Positions 25,742-34,052 of a DNA stretch of 64,000 bases are shown here, piece after piece (within the stretch, counting starts at the first letter, position 1; every line of letters starts with the position of its first letter). The position numbers were made by a program, and so were the translations under genes. Origin of the DNA: Turicibacter bilis (GTDB taxonomy: Bacteria; Bacillota_I; Bacilli_A; MOL361; Turicibacteraceae); NCBI RefSeq assembly GCF_024499055.1, contig NZ_CP071249.1, forward strand, positions 2,349,001-2,413,000, given 5' to 3'. The notes beneath the pieces were generated by a model. That model had not been told where the DNA came from and did no database searches. It saw only the letters and a list, made by a program, of their open reading frames with translations.

Positions 25742-27048
25742 TTACACTAACTGAATCAACTGAATCCTTTTTAAACAGTGATGGAAAATTTCTTTGTAGG
25801 GATAGTGACTACAGAGTTTGAACATGATTCTTCGTGAGTGTTTCACTTGCTTAGCAGCGATTTTAATGAGTTTTGTCCGTAAGGTTTCAATCTGCATCTT
25901 AGAAAACTCATGAGCTAATGTTAATCGTCTGAATCCATTGAAGAGATTGTAGGCTAACACGACCAGTTGAATTCGGTTAACATTTGTCATCAAGTGCTTA
26001 TGATTGACTTTATCCATTCTGAATCTATTTTTACAGTCTTTGATATCGTTTTTCATCGTCCCACGTTTAGCGTATAGACTGATAACCATCTCTAGTCTTG
26101 TTTCCATGTTCATCACTAAAAATAAATAGTTAGGAATAAGTTCACCTGCTTTTCGTCTCACTTGAACGATGACACGTCTGGGTTGATTCCAACTCTTTGC
26201 TTGATAGGTAAACTCCCCATAGAATTGTTGAGAATATTGAAGCGAATAATCTTCTAAAAACTCATCCGTTACTGTTTTAGCTAAACGATAGAGAGTGGAA
26301 TTTGCCTTTAAACGAATCACATAGTTTGTGTTTAACGTTTCGCATAACTAATAAAGTTCCTTATGAGCAAATCCAACCTCCGTGAACGAGTCGATAGCTC
26401 GATGTAAACTCCTTTTGATACCATGATAATAAGGGACCGATAAAAGAAACGATATTCCTTGAAGTATATACATTCCCCGCACGAAGCTCAACTTTTAAAC
26501 CGTCTCCAGTTATTCCATAAAAAAACCATGAGAGGGTGAAAGCCTTGTGCTTGATAGTGGGTGTTAAAGGCATTCCCATATTGATGACCATATGTCTGAA
26601 AATGAGTGGAATCCATATCAAAAATAAAATGATTAGGAGCTTCGACTTGATAAAATTGCGACAGTAGTTTTTGATGGATGAGTTCAAATTGCTTGCTTGT
26701 TTCCTTCGTTAATCGATGAGTAAAACGAGATAAAGTCGGTTGAGAAGCTAACGAGGGCTTATCAAGCAAAGTTGTTAATAAAGGTTCAACTCGTCATTCA
26801 TCCACATCATCAGCACAGTGATAACCAGCAATGGTTTGTTAAATTTGTTGGAGACAAAGGTCGTGATTCGTATGAGTTCGAATCGCTTGATCAGTTTCTA
26901 AATGAAAATGTTGTTGCAATAGTTCTGGAAACTTCACGTGATGCATAAATTCTTGAATTAATAAAAGTCCTGCATCAGATGTTAAATCTCCACCCTCGAA
27001 ATTAAATTTAATCTTTTTATGGAAATGAAGTCGCTCTTGATGTATCAT
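25742..27048 (-). pseudogene. IS1380-family transposase, multiply frameshifted
   Basis: The N-terminal part (from 27048: HKKIKFNFEGGDLTSDAGLL) and the middle (FTHRLTKETSKQFELIHQKL, then FIFDMDSTHFQTYGHQYG, the catalytic DMDST region) are both present. So is the C-terminal piece at 25742-26320 (IVQVRRKAGELIPNYLFLVM). They lie in different frames, with stops near 26839 and 26488-26350. All parts of one IS1380 transposase are therefore there, but the gene cannot be translated whole. It sits between two strong hairpins. Confidence 0.88.
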
Positions 27049-27154
27049 AAAAATGTAATCTCTCCTTAGTTTTGGTTTGGCGATTAAAACGATATCAAAT
27101 GAGAGGTTATTTTCATAGCAAAATGCTTCACTTAAAAGGTGAAATAAAAAATAG

Positions 27155-27197
27155 AGAAAAAGCGTTGATTCCACTAAGGACTCAACGCTTTTTACAT
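27155..27197. terminator. Bidirectional hairpin
   Basis: AAAAAGCGTTGA pairs with TCAACGCTTTTT across a short loop. It lies at the upstream edge of the IS1380 wreck. Confidence 0.7.
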
Positions 27198-27377
27198 TTT
27201 TATGGTGAATAATTCAGGTTAAATTAAATTTTACTTGAATTTGTGTATAAGATAGTATTGTTAGGCAGATATTTAGAGGTGTACAGTGATTTTCAATAAC
27301 TTCTCATTAATGTTGAATTTATTATAGTATTAGTCATTAATACAAACTAGTAAAAACGATAGGCAGGAATTATTAAA

Positions 27378-28325
27378 ATGAAAATACTTTTAGATAAGAT
27401 TGGAAGATTACCAGTGGGGATAATTGCAACAGCTATTGGGTTAGTTACACTTTCTAATATTTATTTTGGATTGGGATATACTTGGGTTAAGTATCTTTCA
27501 ATTGTGATGGCAACACTAGTATGGTTAGCAGCACTTTTAAAGTTAATTTTACATTTTGAGAAAGTAAAGTTAGAATATAAACAAGTGATTCCTGCTAGTT
27601 TATATGCCACATTTGCGATGTTAACGATGATTTTAGGAAGTTTTATTGCTGATTACTTCTATGGTATTGGAAAAACAATTTGGTTAATAGCGATTGGTAT
27701 ACATCTTATTCATACTGTTATTTTTACTTATACACATGTTATTAAAAGATTTGATAAAGAATCATTTATTCCAACTTGGTTTGTTACCTATGATGGATTA
27801 CTCGTTTCAACAGTTGTGGGATCACATATGCACGAACCATTAATTTCAAAAATTATTGTTATCTATGGATTAATTATGTTTATTTTGATTATGCCATTTA
27901 TGATTTTCCGTATTTTCAAGCGTCCGCTAGCTGAACAAGTGTATCATACGGCAGCTATTTTAATGGCACCTGGATGTTTAATATTAGTCAGTTTGTTAAA
28001 TGTATACCAGGAGCCAAATCCTTGGATTTTATATGTACTATACATTATTATTTTTAGTGCTTTTATTTATATTATCTATCATATTCCTCAATTCTTTCGC
28101 TTCTCTTTTCATCCAGGATTTGCAGGACTAACTTTTCCAATGGCGATTGGGACAGTAGCTACTCAACGTTTTAGTACTTATTTAATAGAACATCAACATC
28201 TCATAATAGGAGAGTTTTTACACCAATTAACGGGAATTCAACTTTATTTAACTACAGCAACAGTTGCTTTCGTTGTTTATAACTTTATTCGTATGATTGT
28301 TCAATCTTATCGAAAGTGTATATAA
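27378..28325 (+). CDS. TDT/SLAC1-family transporter (TehA-like)
   Basis: 315 residues with about ten predicted transmembrane helices. It begins with LPVGIIATAIGLVTLSNIYF, the family's first helix, and repeats a similar motif near residue 240 (FSFHPGFAGLTFPMAIGTVA). These features mark the tellurite-resistance/dicarboxylate transporter family, which includes TehA, Mae1 and anion channels of the SLAC1 type. Probable role: export or channel conductance of a small anion. Single gene in a region bounded by two wrecked insertion sequences. Confidence 0.8.
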   Translation: MKILLDKIGRLPVGIIATAIGLVTLSNIYFGLGYTWVKYLSIVMATLVWLAALLKLILHFEKVKLEYKQVIPASLYATFAMLTMILGSFIADYFYGIGKTIWLIAIGIHLIHTVIFTYTHVIKRFDKESFIPTWFVTYDGLLVSTVVGSHMHEPLISKIIVIYGLIMFILIMPFMIFRIFKRPLAEQVYHTAAILMAPGCLILVSLLNVYQEPNPWILYVLYIIIFSAFIYIIYHIPQFFRFSFHPGFAGLTFPMAIGTVATQRFSTYLIEHQHLIIGEFLHQLTGIQLYLTTATVAFVVYNFIRMIVQSYRKCI

Positions 28326-28445
28326 CAAAATATAAAATATAATGTTGAATTTAAATCGATGATTGTTGAACTTTATAAAACTGGACGGAAAGTCTTAGAA
28401 CTTAGTCGTGAATATGGTGTATCAGAAGTAACGATTTATAAATGG

Positions 28446-28490
28446 GCCCCTGCCCTGCGTTAGCAGGTATCCACCATTAGTAGGGAATAG
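28446..28490 (+). repeat. SHE hairpin element inside IS3 orfA
   Basis: 45-bp insert after AAATGG: GCCCCTG, inner stem CCTGC-GTTA-GCAGG, then ATCCACCATTAGTAGGG and AATAG. Deleting it restores TAT AAA TGG ATT AAA CAG (YKWIKQ). The right ATGG has become ATAG. Confidence 0.9.
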
Positions 28491-28664
28491 ATTAAACAGA
28501 TTTCTCCTATTACCTCAATAGATGATACTGATATCACACTTGAGGAAATTAAGCGCATGAAACAAGAGATGTTACGTTTACAAGAGGAAAATGAAATCTT
28601 ATTAGAAAACTTGACTTTGTAAAAAGTCATAGTTGCACTTATCCTTTAGGAAAAAAGGCTATGA

Positions 28665-28716
28665 CCACTTTCCCTAGCAGTTGGGGATAGATTGCCGTTA
28701 GCAATCGCCAGGTGAC
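28665..28716 (-). repeat. SHE hairpin element inside IS3 orfB
   Basis: 52-bp insert in minus orientation. Read on that strand it is GTCACCTGGC, inner stem GATTGC-TAACG-GCAATC, then TATCCCCAACTGCTAGGG. Flanks are CCAC at 28665 and CCAT at 28717. Removing it restores GCT ATG ACC ATT CAC GAG (AMTIHE). Confidence 0.9.
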
Positions 28717-29612
28717 CCATTCACGAGAAAGTAACTCAATCTGAATTATGTCAGTTTATTGATCAACATCATCAAGAACATGATATTAAGCAACTTTGTG
28801 AGGTCTTAAGTGTCCCAAGAAGCACTTATTATCAATCGAAGCATCAAACTGAATCTAAGTGGAAACGTGAAAATCACCAACTGCTTGAACGAATTAAGAA
28901 GATTTATTTTGAAAGTAGCCGTCGATATGGTGCTATTAAGGTACACCGTCAATTGATTAAAGAAGGATTCTCTGTTAGCTTGAAACGTGTTCAGCGACTA
29001 ATGAAATCAGGCGGTTTAGCTTCGATTATTCAAAAGAAATATACCCCGTATAAACAATCTAAGGAACTTGTTTTAGAACGTGATAAAATTCTAGAACAGG
29101 ATTTTTCGACGACTTCAATTAATCAAAAATGGGTATCCGATATGACTTATATTTACGTTCAAAAAGAAGGTTGGTGCTACTTAACTTCAGTGATGGATTT
29201 ACATTCAAAGAAAATGATTGGTTATCATTTTTCTAAGCAAATGACAACAGACATTATTGTTCAAGCTTTAAAGAATGCTTATGTTTCTCAAAGACCCAAA
29301 GACAAGGTTATACTTCATACTGATTTAGGGACACAGTATACCAGCGAAGATTTTAAAAACTTAACCTCAGAACTTAATGTCGTTCAATCTTTTAGCCGTA
29401 AGGGATGCCCTTACGATAATGCTTGTATTGAATCATTCCATGCCACCTTAAAGAAAGAAGAAGTGTATCAAACCACATACGTGACGTTTGAACAGGCTAG
29501 AATGGCCTTATTTCAATATATTGAAGGCTGGTATAATCGCAAAAGAATTCATGGTTCCATTAATTATTTAACACCAGAAGAATGTGAGCAACTTGCACGA
29601 CAAATTGCTTAA

Positions 29613-29817
29613 AAACTTAACTTTTTTGTGTCCAAAATATTGACCTAGATCCATAACTTAATTCTTTTAGTGTTTAAAACTTCATAGGAAGTTTTAAAAG
29701 ATATATGATATATGTTAGGAAATTGAGGTATGGTATAATTAACAAAAAATATTAAAAAAGAAATTAAGATTATGAAATTTAGGGGGAGGGGGATTGATAA
29801 AATTAAATATTTCTTTT
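29613..29817. other. IS3 right-end remnant and junction
   Basis: TTTTTTGTGTCCAAAATATT at about 29624-29643 looks like the IS3 right end. The rest is AT-rich, with AGGGGGAGGGGG at 29781-29792 resembling an orphan ribosome binding site whose gene was replaced by the next insertion sequence. Confidence 0.4.
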
Positions 29818-31465
29818 GTAACTATTCAGCCTAGTAGAAAAGAGTATCACAAAAAGGAGTGCTCATTTAGTGAAGTACTCCTTGTGAATGTTATGAAAAT
29901 TGAATCGTATTTCCCATTAAAATGGTTTCAATACTTTCGATAATATTTAATCCTTGCTTTTGACAAGTAGAGATGAAACCTCTGATTCGGGCGAAACAAT
30001 GAGCACCTTTTTCTGTTCGGAAACATCCGGATATTTTTTGTTTAGTTTTAGTCATTCGGACATCACGCTCAGCTAAATTATTATCAAACGGAACTTCAAC
30101 TTGATACAGAAATTCTAATACTTCTTCTTGTCGTTTCGATAAACGATTGAGTAATCGAACGGAATCCGTATTCTTTTCATGCAGTTTTAAAGGATTCTCA
30201 CGGTAACCCTCTTCGATGATTTGTTGGTATCGTTTCTCAAACTCCTGTATTTTAGATAAGGGTAAAGGATATTCCGTCTCTTCTGAATAAGTTTTAGCTT
30301 CAAGTAATAATTTCGTCATGTTTTTTGCCCACTGTTGGTTCTCAAAATCGATGATTCCTTTAAACTCTCTTAAATGATGAACGTTACATAAAGCATGCGT
30401 ACAATCATCATATTTAAAATACGGGGTCCAATGGTCATGGATGACGGTTCCTTTGAAAGAGGGAAGAATGCCATTGGCTTCAATTGCTTGAGAGCCACGC
30501 TTTTCATGAACAAAGTAATGCGTGAATTTTTGATTTGAAGTCACGTGAAGCCAGTGTCTCTTTCCATTGACATAACAGCCTGTTTCATCTAAATGAAGAT
30601 GATTTGATGCCAAAAGATTTTCTTTGATTGAAGCTTCAGTCGTTTCTAATAACTCATCACATCGTTTCGTCATATTCACCAGTGTTCCTTGGCTGATGGT
30701 CGCTTTGAAAATATCTTGAGTCAATTGTTTCAGACGGTTGAAAGGAATCAATTGATAGTGACTGAAATAAGTTAATACACTTGTTAAATGTGGCCCATAT
30801 TGTGTCGGTTGTGTGACATGTTTCGGAAATAGTCCTTCATTTTTAAAGTGACAGTTAGGACATACTTTAATTTGAGATTGATGCTCAGTGACTTGAAGCC
30901 TTAATCTCGGTAAATCAAAAACTTGACGTCGAATCGTTTTTTGAGGTTCAACGTTTTCTAAACAACACCCACACCCTCGGCAAATTTTCGGATGATGTGT
31001 GACGACATGATCCGGATCTTTTATCATTTTTAAGGTTGAACCTTGATGTCCGACTTGACCACCCGGTTTTTTATTTGAAGGTTGACGCAAACTTTTTGTC
31101 TTTTTAAAACCATCGGTTGAGGGAGGCAAACTACTGTTTTGACTTGTTTTATTTGATTGTTTTTCAAGTTTTTTAAGGCGAGCATCTAAATCTGAAATGA
31201 TTTTATTTTGTTTCTCAATCGTTTGAGATAAATCAGAGATTTGAGTGGAAAGTCCTTGAACTAAAGTAATGACGGATTGAATTCCTTCATGATAAACTTT
31301 GATGATTTCAGATTCTGACATAAGATGACACCTTCTTCTAAAGTTGGAATAGTAAGGATATTATAACGTAAATCTTATAAATAGGTAAGTTATTCACGAG
31401 AGCTACATATCATTAACAAAACCACCAATAAACGGAATTCGTTTACTTGGTGGCTGAATAGTTAC
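29818..31465 (-). mobile_element. IS66-family element, ISBst12-type, copy 1
   Basis: 1648 bp bounded by perfect inverted repeats GTAACTATTCAGCC and GGCTGAATAGTTAC. Single transposase gene, without tnpA or tnpB of its own. It has landed in the tnpC of another IS66-type element. A copy of the same length and encoding the same protein lies at 40134-41781 in inverse orientation. No clean target duplication is evident. Confidence 0.92.
29891..31321 (-). CDS. IS66-family transposase TnpC (ISBst12 type)
   Basis: 476 residues. A coiled-coil start (QTIEKQNKIISDLDARLKKL) leads to KKPGGQVGHQGSTL and a zinc-finger-like segment (CRGCGCCLENV ... CPNCHFKNEG). The DDE transposase core follows: HLHLDETGCYVNGKRHWLHV, then GTVIHDHWTPYF, HALCNVHHLREF and NNLAERDVRMTK. 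The C-terminal tail is intact. Nothing is broken, and the identical second copy suggests recent activity. Confidence 0.95.
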   Translation of the reverse strand: MSESEIIKVYHEGIQSVITLVQGLSTQISDLSQTIEKQNKIISDLDARLKKLEKQSNKTSQNSSLPPSTDGFKKTKSLRQPSNKKPGGQVGHQGSTLKMIKDPDHVVTHHPKICRGCGCCLENVEPQKTIRRQVFDLPRLRLQVTEHQSQIKVCPNCHFKNEGLFPKHVTQPTQYGPHLTSVLTYFSHYQLIPFNRLKQLTQDIFKATISQGTLVNMTKRCDELLETTEASIKENLLASNHLHLDETGCYVNGKRHWLHVTSNQKFTHYFVHEKRGSQAIEANGILPSFKGTVIHDHWTPYFKYDDCTHALCNVHHLREFKGIIDFENQQWAKNMTKLLLEAKTYSEETEYPLPLSKIQEFEKRYQQIIEEGYRENPLKLHEKNTDSVRLLNRLSKRQEEVLEFLYQVEVPFDNNLAERDVRMTKTKQKISGCFRTEKGAHCFARIRGFISTCQKQGLNIIESIETILMGNTIQFS

Positions 31466-31706
31466 CTTCCTTTTTGTTTTTTACGTCGATACGTGATCTC
31501 TTCGACGGTTTGGTCTTCAGTTGTCTCTGAGTCTTCAAAAAATGATCCTGATCAAATAATGAAATTTGACCTTCAGCTACTCTAGTCTTCTCACTTGAAG
31601 ATCCAAATAGCTTTTTATTTAGATACTGAATTTGTTCAGTTAATTGGCGAACTTGTTCTAGAAGTGCCTTATTTTGTTCCATTAAGTGTTGTTCAAGTTC
31701 TGTCAT
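31443..31706 (-). pseudogene. IS66 tnpC, N-terminal fragment
   Basis: Encodes LEQHLMEQNKALLEQVRQLT then NKKLFGSSSEKTRV and SLFDQ, the coiled-coil start of a standard IS66 TnpC. The reading ends within the inverted repeat of the inserted IS66-like element (tail NYSATK). The rest of this tnpC is not found on the far side, so insertion was followed by deletion. Confidence 0.85.
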
Positions 31707-31764
31707 CCAAGTCGCCTACTTTCAAAATGTCTATGTCTTAACCCTAGTATACCTAATCTCACAA

Positions 31765-31812
31765 CAGATGAAAATAGAAATAAGGGATTTTGTCGAAAAT
31801 CCCTTATTTCTA
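31765..31812. terminator. Hairpin between tnpB and tnpC fragment
   Basis: GAAATAAGGGATTTTGTCGA then AAATCCCTTATTTC: an 11-13 bp perfect stem just downstream of tnpB. Confidence 0.7.
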
Positions 31813-32169
31813 TTAATATAGGTCACCAGTTTTAGCTGGTTTGATGGCTTTAGGTTGTTGAATAGAGAGACCTTCTAATAACCAGCGTAATTCCTGGGAC
31901 GTTAATTTCTTAACCTCATCTTGATCTTTTGGCCATTGTAGATGACCGTTCTCAATTCGTTTATAAAATAACATAAATCCGTCATGATCCCAGTATAAAG
32001 CTTTGTAGCGATCTTTTTTTCTTCCACAAAACAAGAAGATGGCATCACTAAATAAATCTAAGTTGTATTGATCTGAGATGACACTAGCTAATCCATCAAT
32101 TCCACAACGCATATCGGTGTGACCACAGACAATAAAGATGTTTTGAACTTCCGTAAAATTAATGTGCAT
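31813..32169 (-). CDS. tnpB: IS66 accessory protein TnpB
   Basis: 118 residues. The IS66 Orf2 signature is present: NIFIVCGHTDMRCGIDGLAS, then FLFCGRKKDRYKALYWDHDG and LFYKRIENGHLQWP. The start overlaps the end of tnpA by 11 bases, as in complete IS66 elements. It is required with TnpA and TnpC for transposition of standard IS66 elements; its own tnpC is destroyed. Confidence 0.93.
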   Translation of the reverse strand: MHINFTEVQNIFIVCGHTDMRCGIDGLASVISDQYNLDLFSDAIFLFCGRKKDRYKALYWDHDGFMLFYKRIENGHLQWPKDQDEVKKLTSQELRWLLEGLSIQQPKAIKPAKTGDLY

Positions 32170-32353
32170 ATTTAGACATCTCCGCTAAAACGGCATGTAA
32201 AATATACTTATTCACACCATTGTAAAACGTGACTTCAGCATCCTTAATTTTAAAGTGACAGACAGGTTTATCCTTACTGGTCGCAGATCCTGAGTGAGAC
32301 TTTAAATCAGAGTCACTCAATGCGACTGGAACGATTATCGGATTTTCTTTCAT
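32159..32353 (-). CDS. tnpA: IS66 accessory protein TnpA
   Basis: About 64 residues from the Met at 32353, which is preceded by GGAGGTCAATTTTTT; an upstream in-frame ATG at 32410 lacks such a site. VCHFKIKDAEVTFYNGVNKY and LHAVLAEM match the short IS66 TnpA/Orf1 type. The outer end of the element is probably near 32440, where GTAAGCAC appears on the minus strand. Confidence 0.8.
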   Translation of the reverse strand: MKENPIIVPVALSDSDLKSHSGSATSKDKPVCHFKIKDAEVTFYNGVNKYILHAVLAEMSKYAH

Positions 32354-32444
32354 AAAAAATTGACCTCCTAATCTTTGATAGCTACAGTATAGCCTAAAGT
32401 TGGAGGTCAAAATAGACGTATTTATATTACGTGCTTACAATTGA

Positions 32445-33203
32445 TAAGTGCTGCAAAGTAAAAAATATTGAAGTTTTAATGAAAAAATCATTTATTATAT
32501 AGATCATAACGCCCTAGCGGCACTCGTATAAACGAAACTAAACGGCTTCTTGAATGTTAGATTCTAATTTTACCCTAATAGATTAAAAAGGAGACAAGAT
32601 GAGTCTTTCATTTGTATGCCTTTATTCCTCATTTTAAAGATTTACATCAGGGAGGTTTTTTCAAAGCTGCCTTCGCACAGGGGGTTTGCATTGATTTTCA
32701 TAGTAGAAACAGATAAGTATTCTACATCTAAGATAGTCTATAAAAAGCAATGATGACTTGACGTACCAAGACATTCTATCGTTCAGAACTCACATTTTAT
32801 TCTCGAAGAAAATGGATCTACCGCTAGTAGGGTTTAAAAAAATTGTTTGAAGAAAATTTATTTGGACTTATATATTTTCCTTCCCCAACGAAAGAGTGAT
32901 GAACTCATACACTGTCTTAAGGTCATTGTTTCATCTTGGGTAATCCTCTGGTACTTATTGTATGTTTTGCCATAGTAAAAAAATCATCACGTAAATAGTT
33001 GTGATGATTTTTTTATTTTATGTTTTACGTTTAAGGAAAATTGGATTTCATTGCTAACATGGATTTTATGACTTTATGTGGTAATTCAAAATCTCCTTCT
33101 TCATATTTAAATCAATAATTAACCATTTTTTAACAGTTTGTTAACAAAAAATGGTGATGATAGTGATAAAGTAGAGCTATAAACGATTAAGGAGGATATT
33201 GAG
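32445..33203. other. Gene-free region upstream of the ECF operon
   Basis: No credible gene in about 760 bases. At 32808-32833 ATGGATCTACCGCTAGTAGGG is a decayed SHE-like 3' block. A T-run hairpin lies at 32977-33015. TAACAGTTTGTTAACAAAAA near 33128-33147 and a TGATAAAGTAG stretch just before 33180 probably belong to the promoter of the ECF operon. Confidence 0.45.
32977..33017. terminator. Terminator hairpin
   Basis: AAAAAAATCATCAC pairs with GTGATGATTTTTTT. No intact gene precedes it, so it may terminate transcription from a lost gene. Confidence 0.75.
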
Positions 33204-34052
33204 ATGAGTTTAAAGAAAAAGTATGAGTTGAATCAATCGCAAAAATTGATGGTTTTTGTTTTATCAATGTCATTGTATGGACTATCGATGTTATTTACGG
33301 AGTTAATTCCTAAGTTTCAAATTGGGTTTGTTGAACTTTCGGTGGAGTATTTTGCATTTATTCCTTTAACCCTTTGTATATTATTTGATCCTTTTTCAGC
33401 CGCTATTGGAGCGGCAACAGGAGAAATCATTTTTAGTGAAATTATGTTAGGGCAATTTGGTGGGTTTGGAGAAGTTGAAAAGTTTATCTTATTCTCACTT
33501 GGGATGTATGTGGCAGGATTAATGGTGAAAGATCCAAAAAATCGTCGTCAAATTGCAGTGGCTTCAATTATAGGGGTTGCGATTCATCAATTATTAGCAT
33601 GTGGCGTTGATATTTTAAAAGTTCAATTTGCCATTGAAGAGTTTGAAGCGGTCGCTGGATTACCTGAGAGTGTTTACTTTACGGAAGGGTTTGCTTGTTT
33701 AAATGATATCTTATTCTCAGGGATTTTATTCTGTATGATTCCAACGATGTATTTAGTGCCACGTCTTTATGGAAAAATCGAGCCATTATTAGGGATTCAA
33801 CCACGTAGCAAAGAATATACCGTTTCATTAACAGAATTGTTTAATGCCAAAATGATGTTAACGATTGTTGGATGTTTCGTGGCTGCTGTTGGTTTTGAGT
33901 TCATGGCTGACTTAGGAATTAATTTTATTGATTGGGAAGCAGAATGGGCAGAAAGTACACCGGCATTAATTATGGCGATGGCGTTAGCACTTATTGTCGC
34001 ATTAGGTGTCTTTTTTAAAGTCATGAAAAAACAAGAAAAGGTGAGTGTATGA
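33204..34052 (+). CDS. ECF transporter S component-like membrane protein
   Basis: 282 residues with six or more membrane helices (FVLSMSLYGLSMLFTELIPK, then EYFAFIPLTLCILFDPFSAA with GAATGEII, and others). The PFSAAIGAATGE pattern is typical of substrate-binding S components, though 282 residues is longer than the usual 180-200. The extension is an extra C-terminal helix pair. AAGGAGG at 33190-33196 is well placed. The last four bases overlap the ATPase gene. The substrate is unknown; a vitamin-like ligand is expected for this transporter class. Confidence 0.8.
   Translation: MSLKKKYELNQSQKLMVFVLSMSLYGLSMLFTELIPKFQIGFVELSVEYFAFIPLTLCILFDPFSAAIGAATGEIIFSEIMLGQFGGFGEVEKFILFSLGMYVAGLMVKDPKNRRQIAVASIIGVAIHQLLACGVDILKVQFAIEEFEAVAGLPESVYFTEGFACLNDILFSGILFCMIPTMYLVPRLYGKIEPLLGIQPRSKEYTVSLTELFNAKMMLTIVGCFVAAVGFEFMADLGINFIDWEAEWAESTPALIMAMALALIVALGVFFKVMKKQEKVSV

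Larger units (their letters stand above)
28345..29612 (+). pseudogene. IS3-family transposase (orfA, orfB) with two SHE insertions
   Basis: orfA starts without its Met (NVEFKSMIVELYKTGRKVLE then VSEVTIYKW) and is cut by a SHE element at 28446-28490, continuing IKQISPITS and EIKRMKQEMLRLQEENEI. orfB begins KKAMTIHEKVTQSEL but is cut by a second SHE element, in the opposite orientation, at 28665-28716. The remaining open frame (28953-29612, 219 residues) holds the rve core: D in VSDMTYIYV, D in HTDLGTQYT and E in CIESFHATLK. The element cannot make a full transposase. Confidence 0.9.

Noticed and set aside
25742-27048. Three separate functional genes in the IS1380 region
   Set aside because: Each frame matches a consecutive part of one transposase, so they are fragments of a single broken gene.
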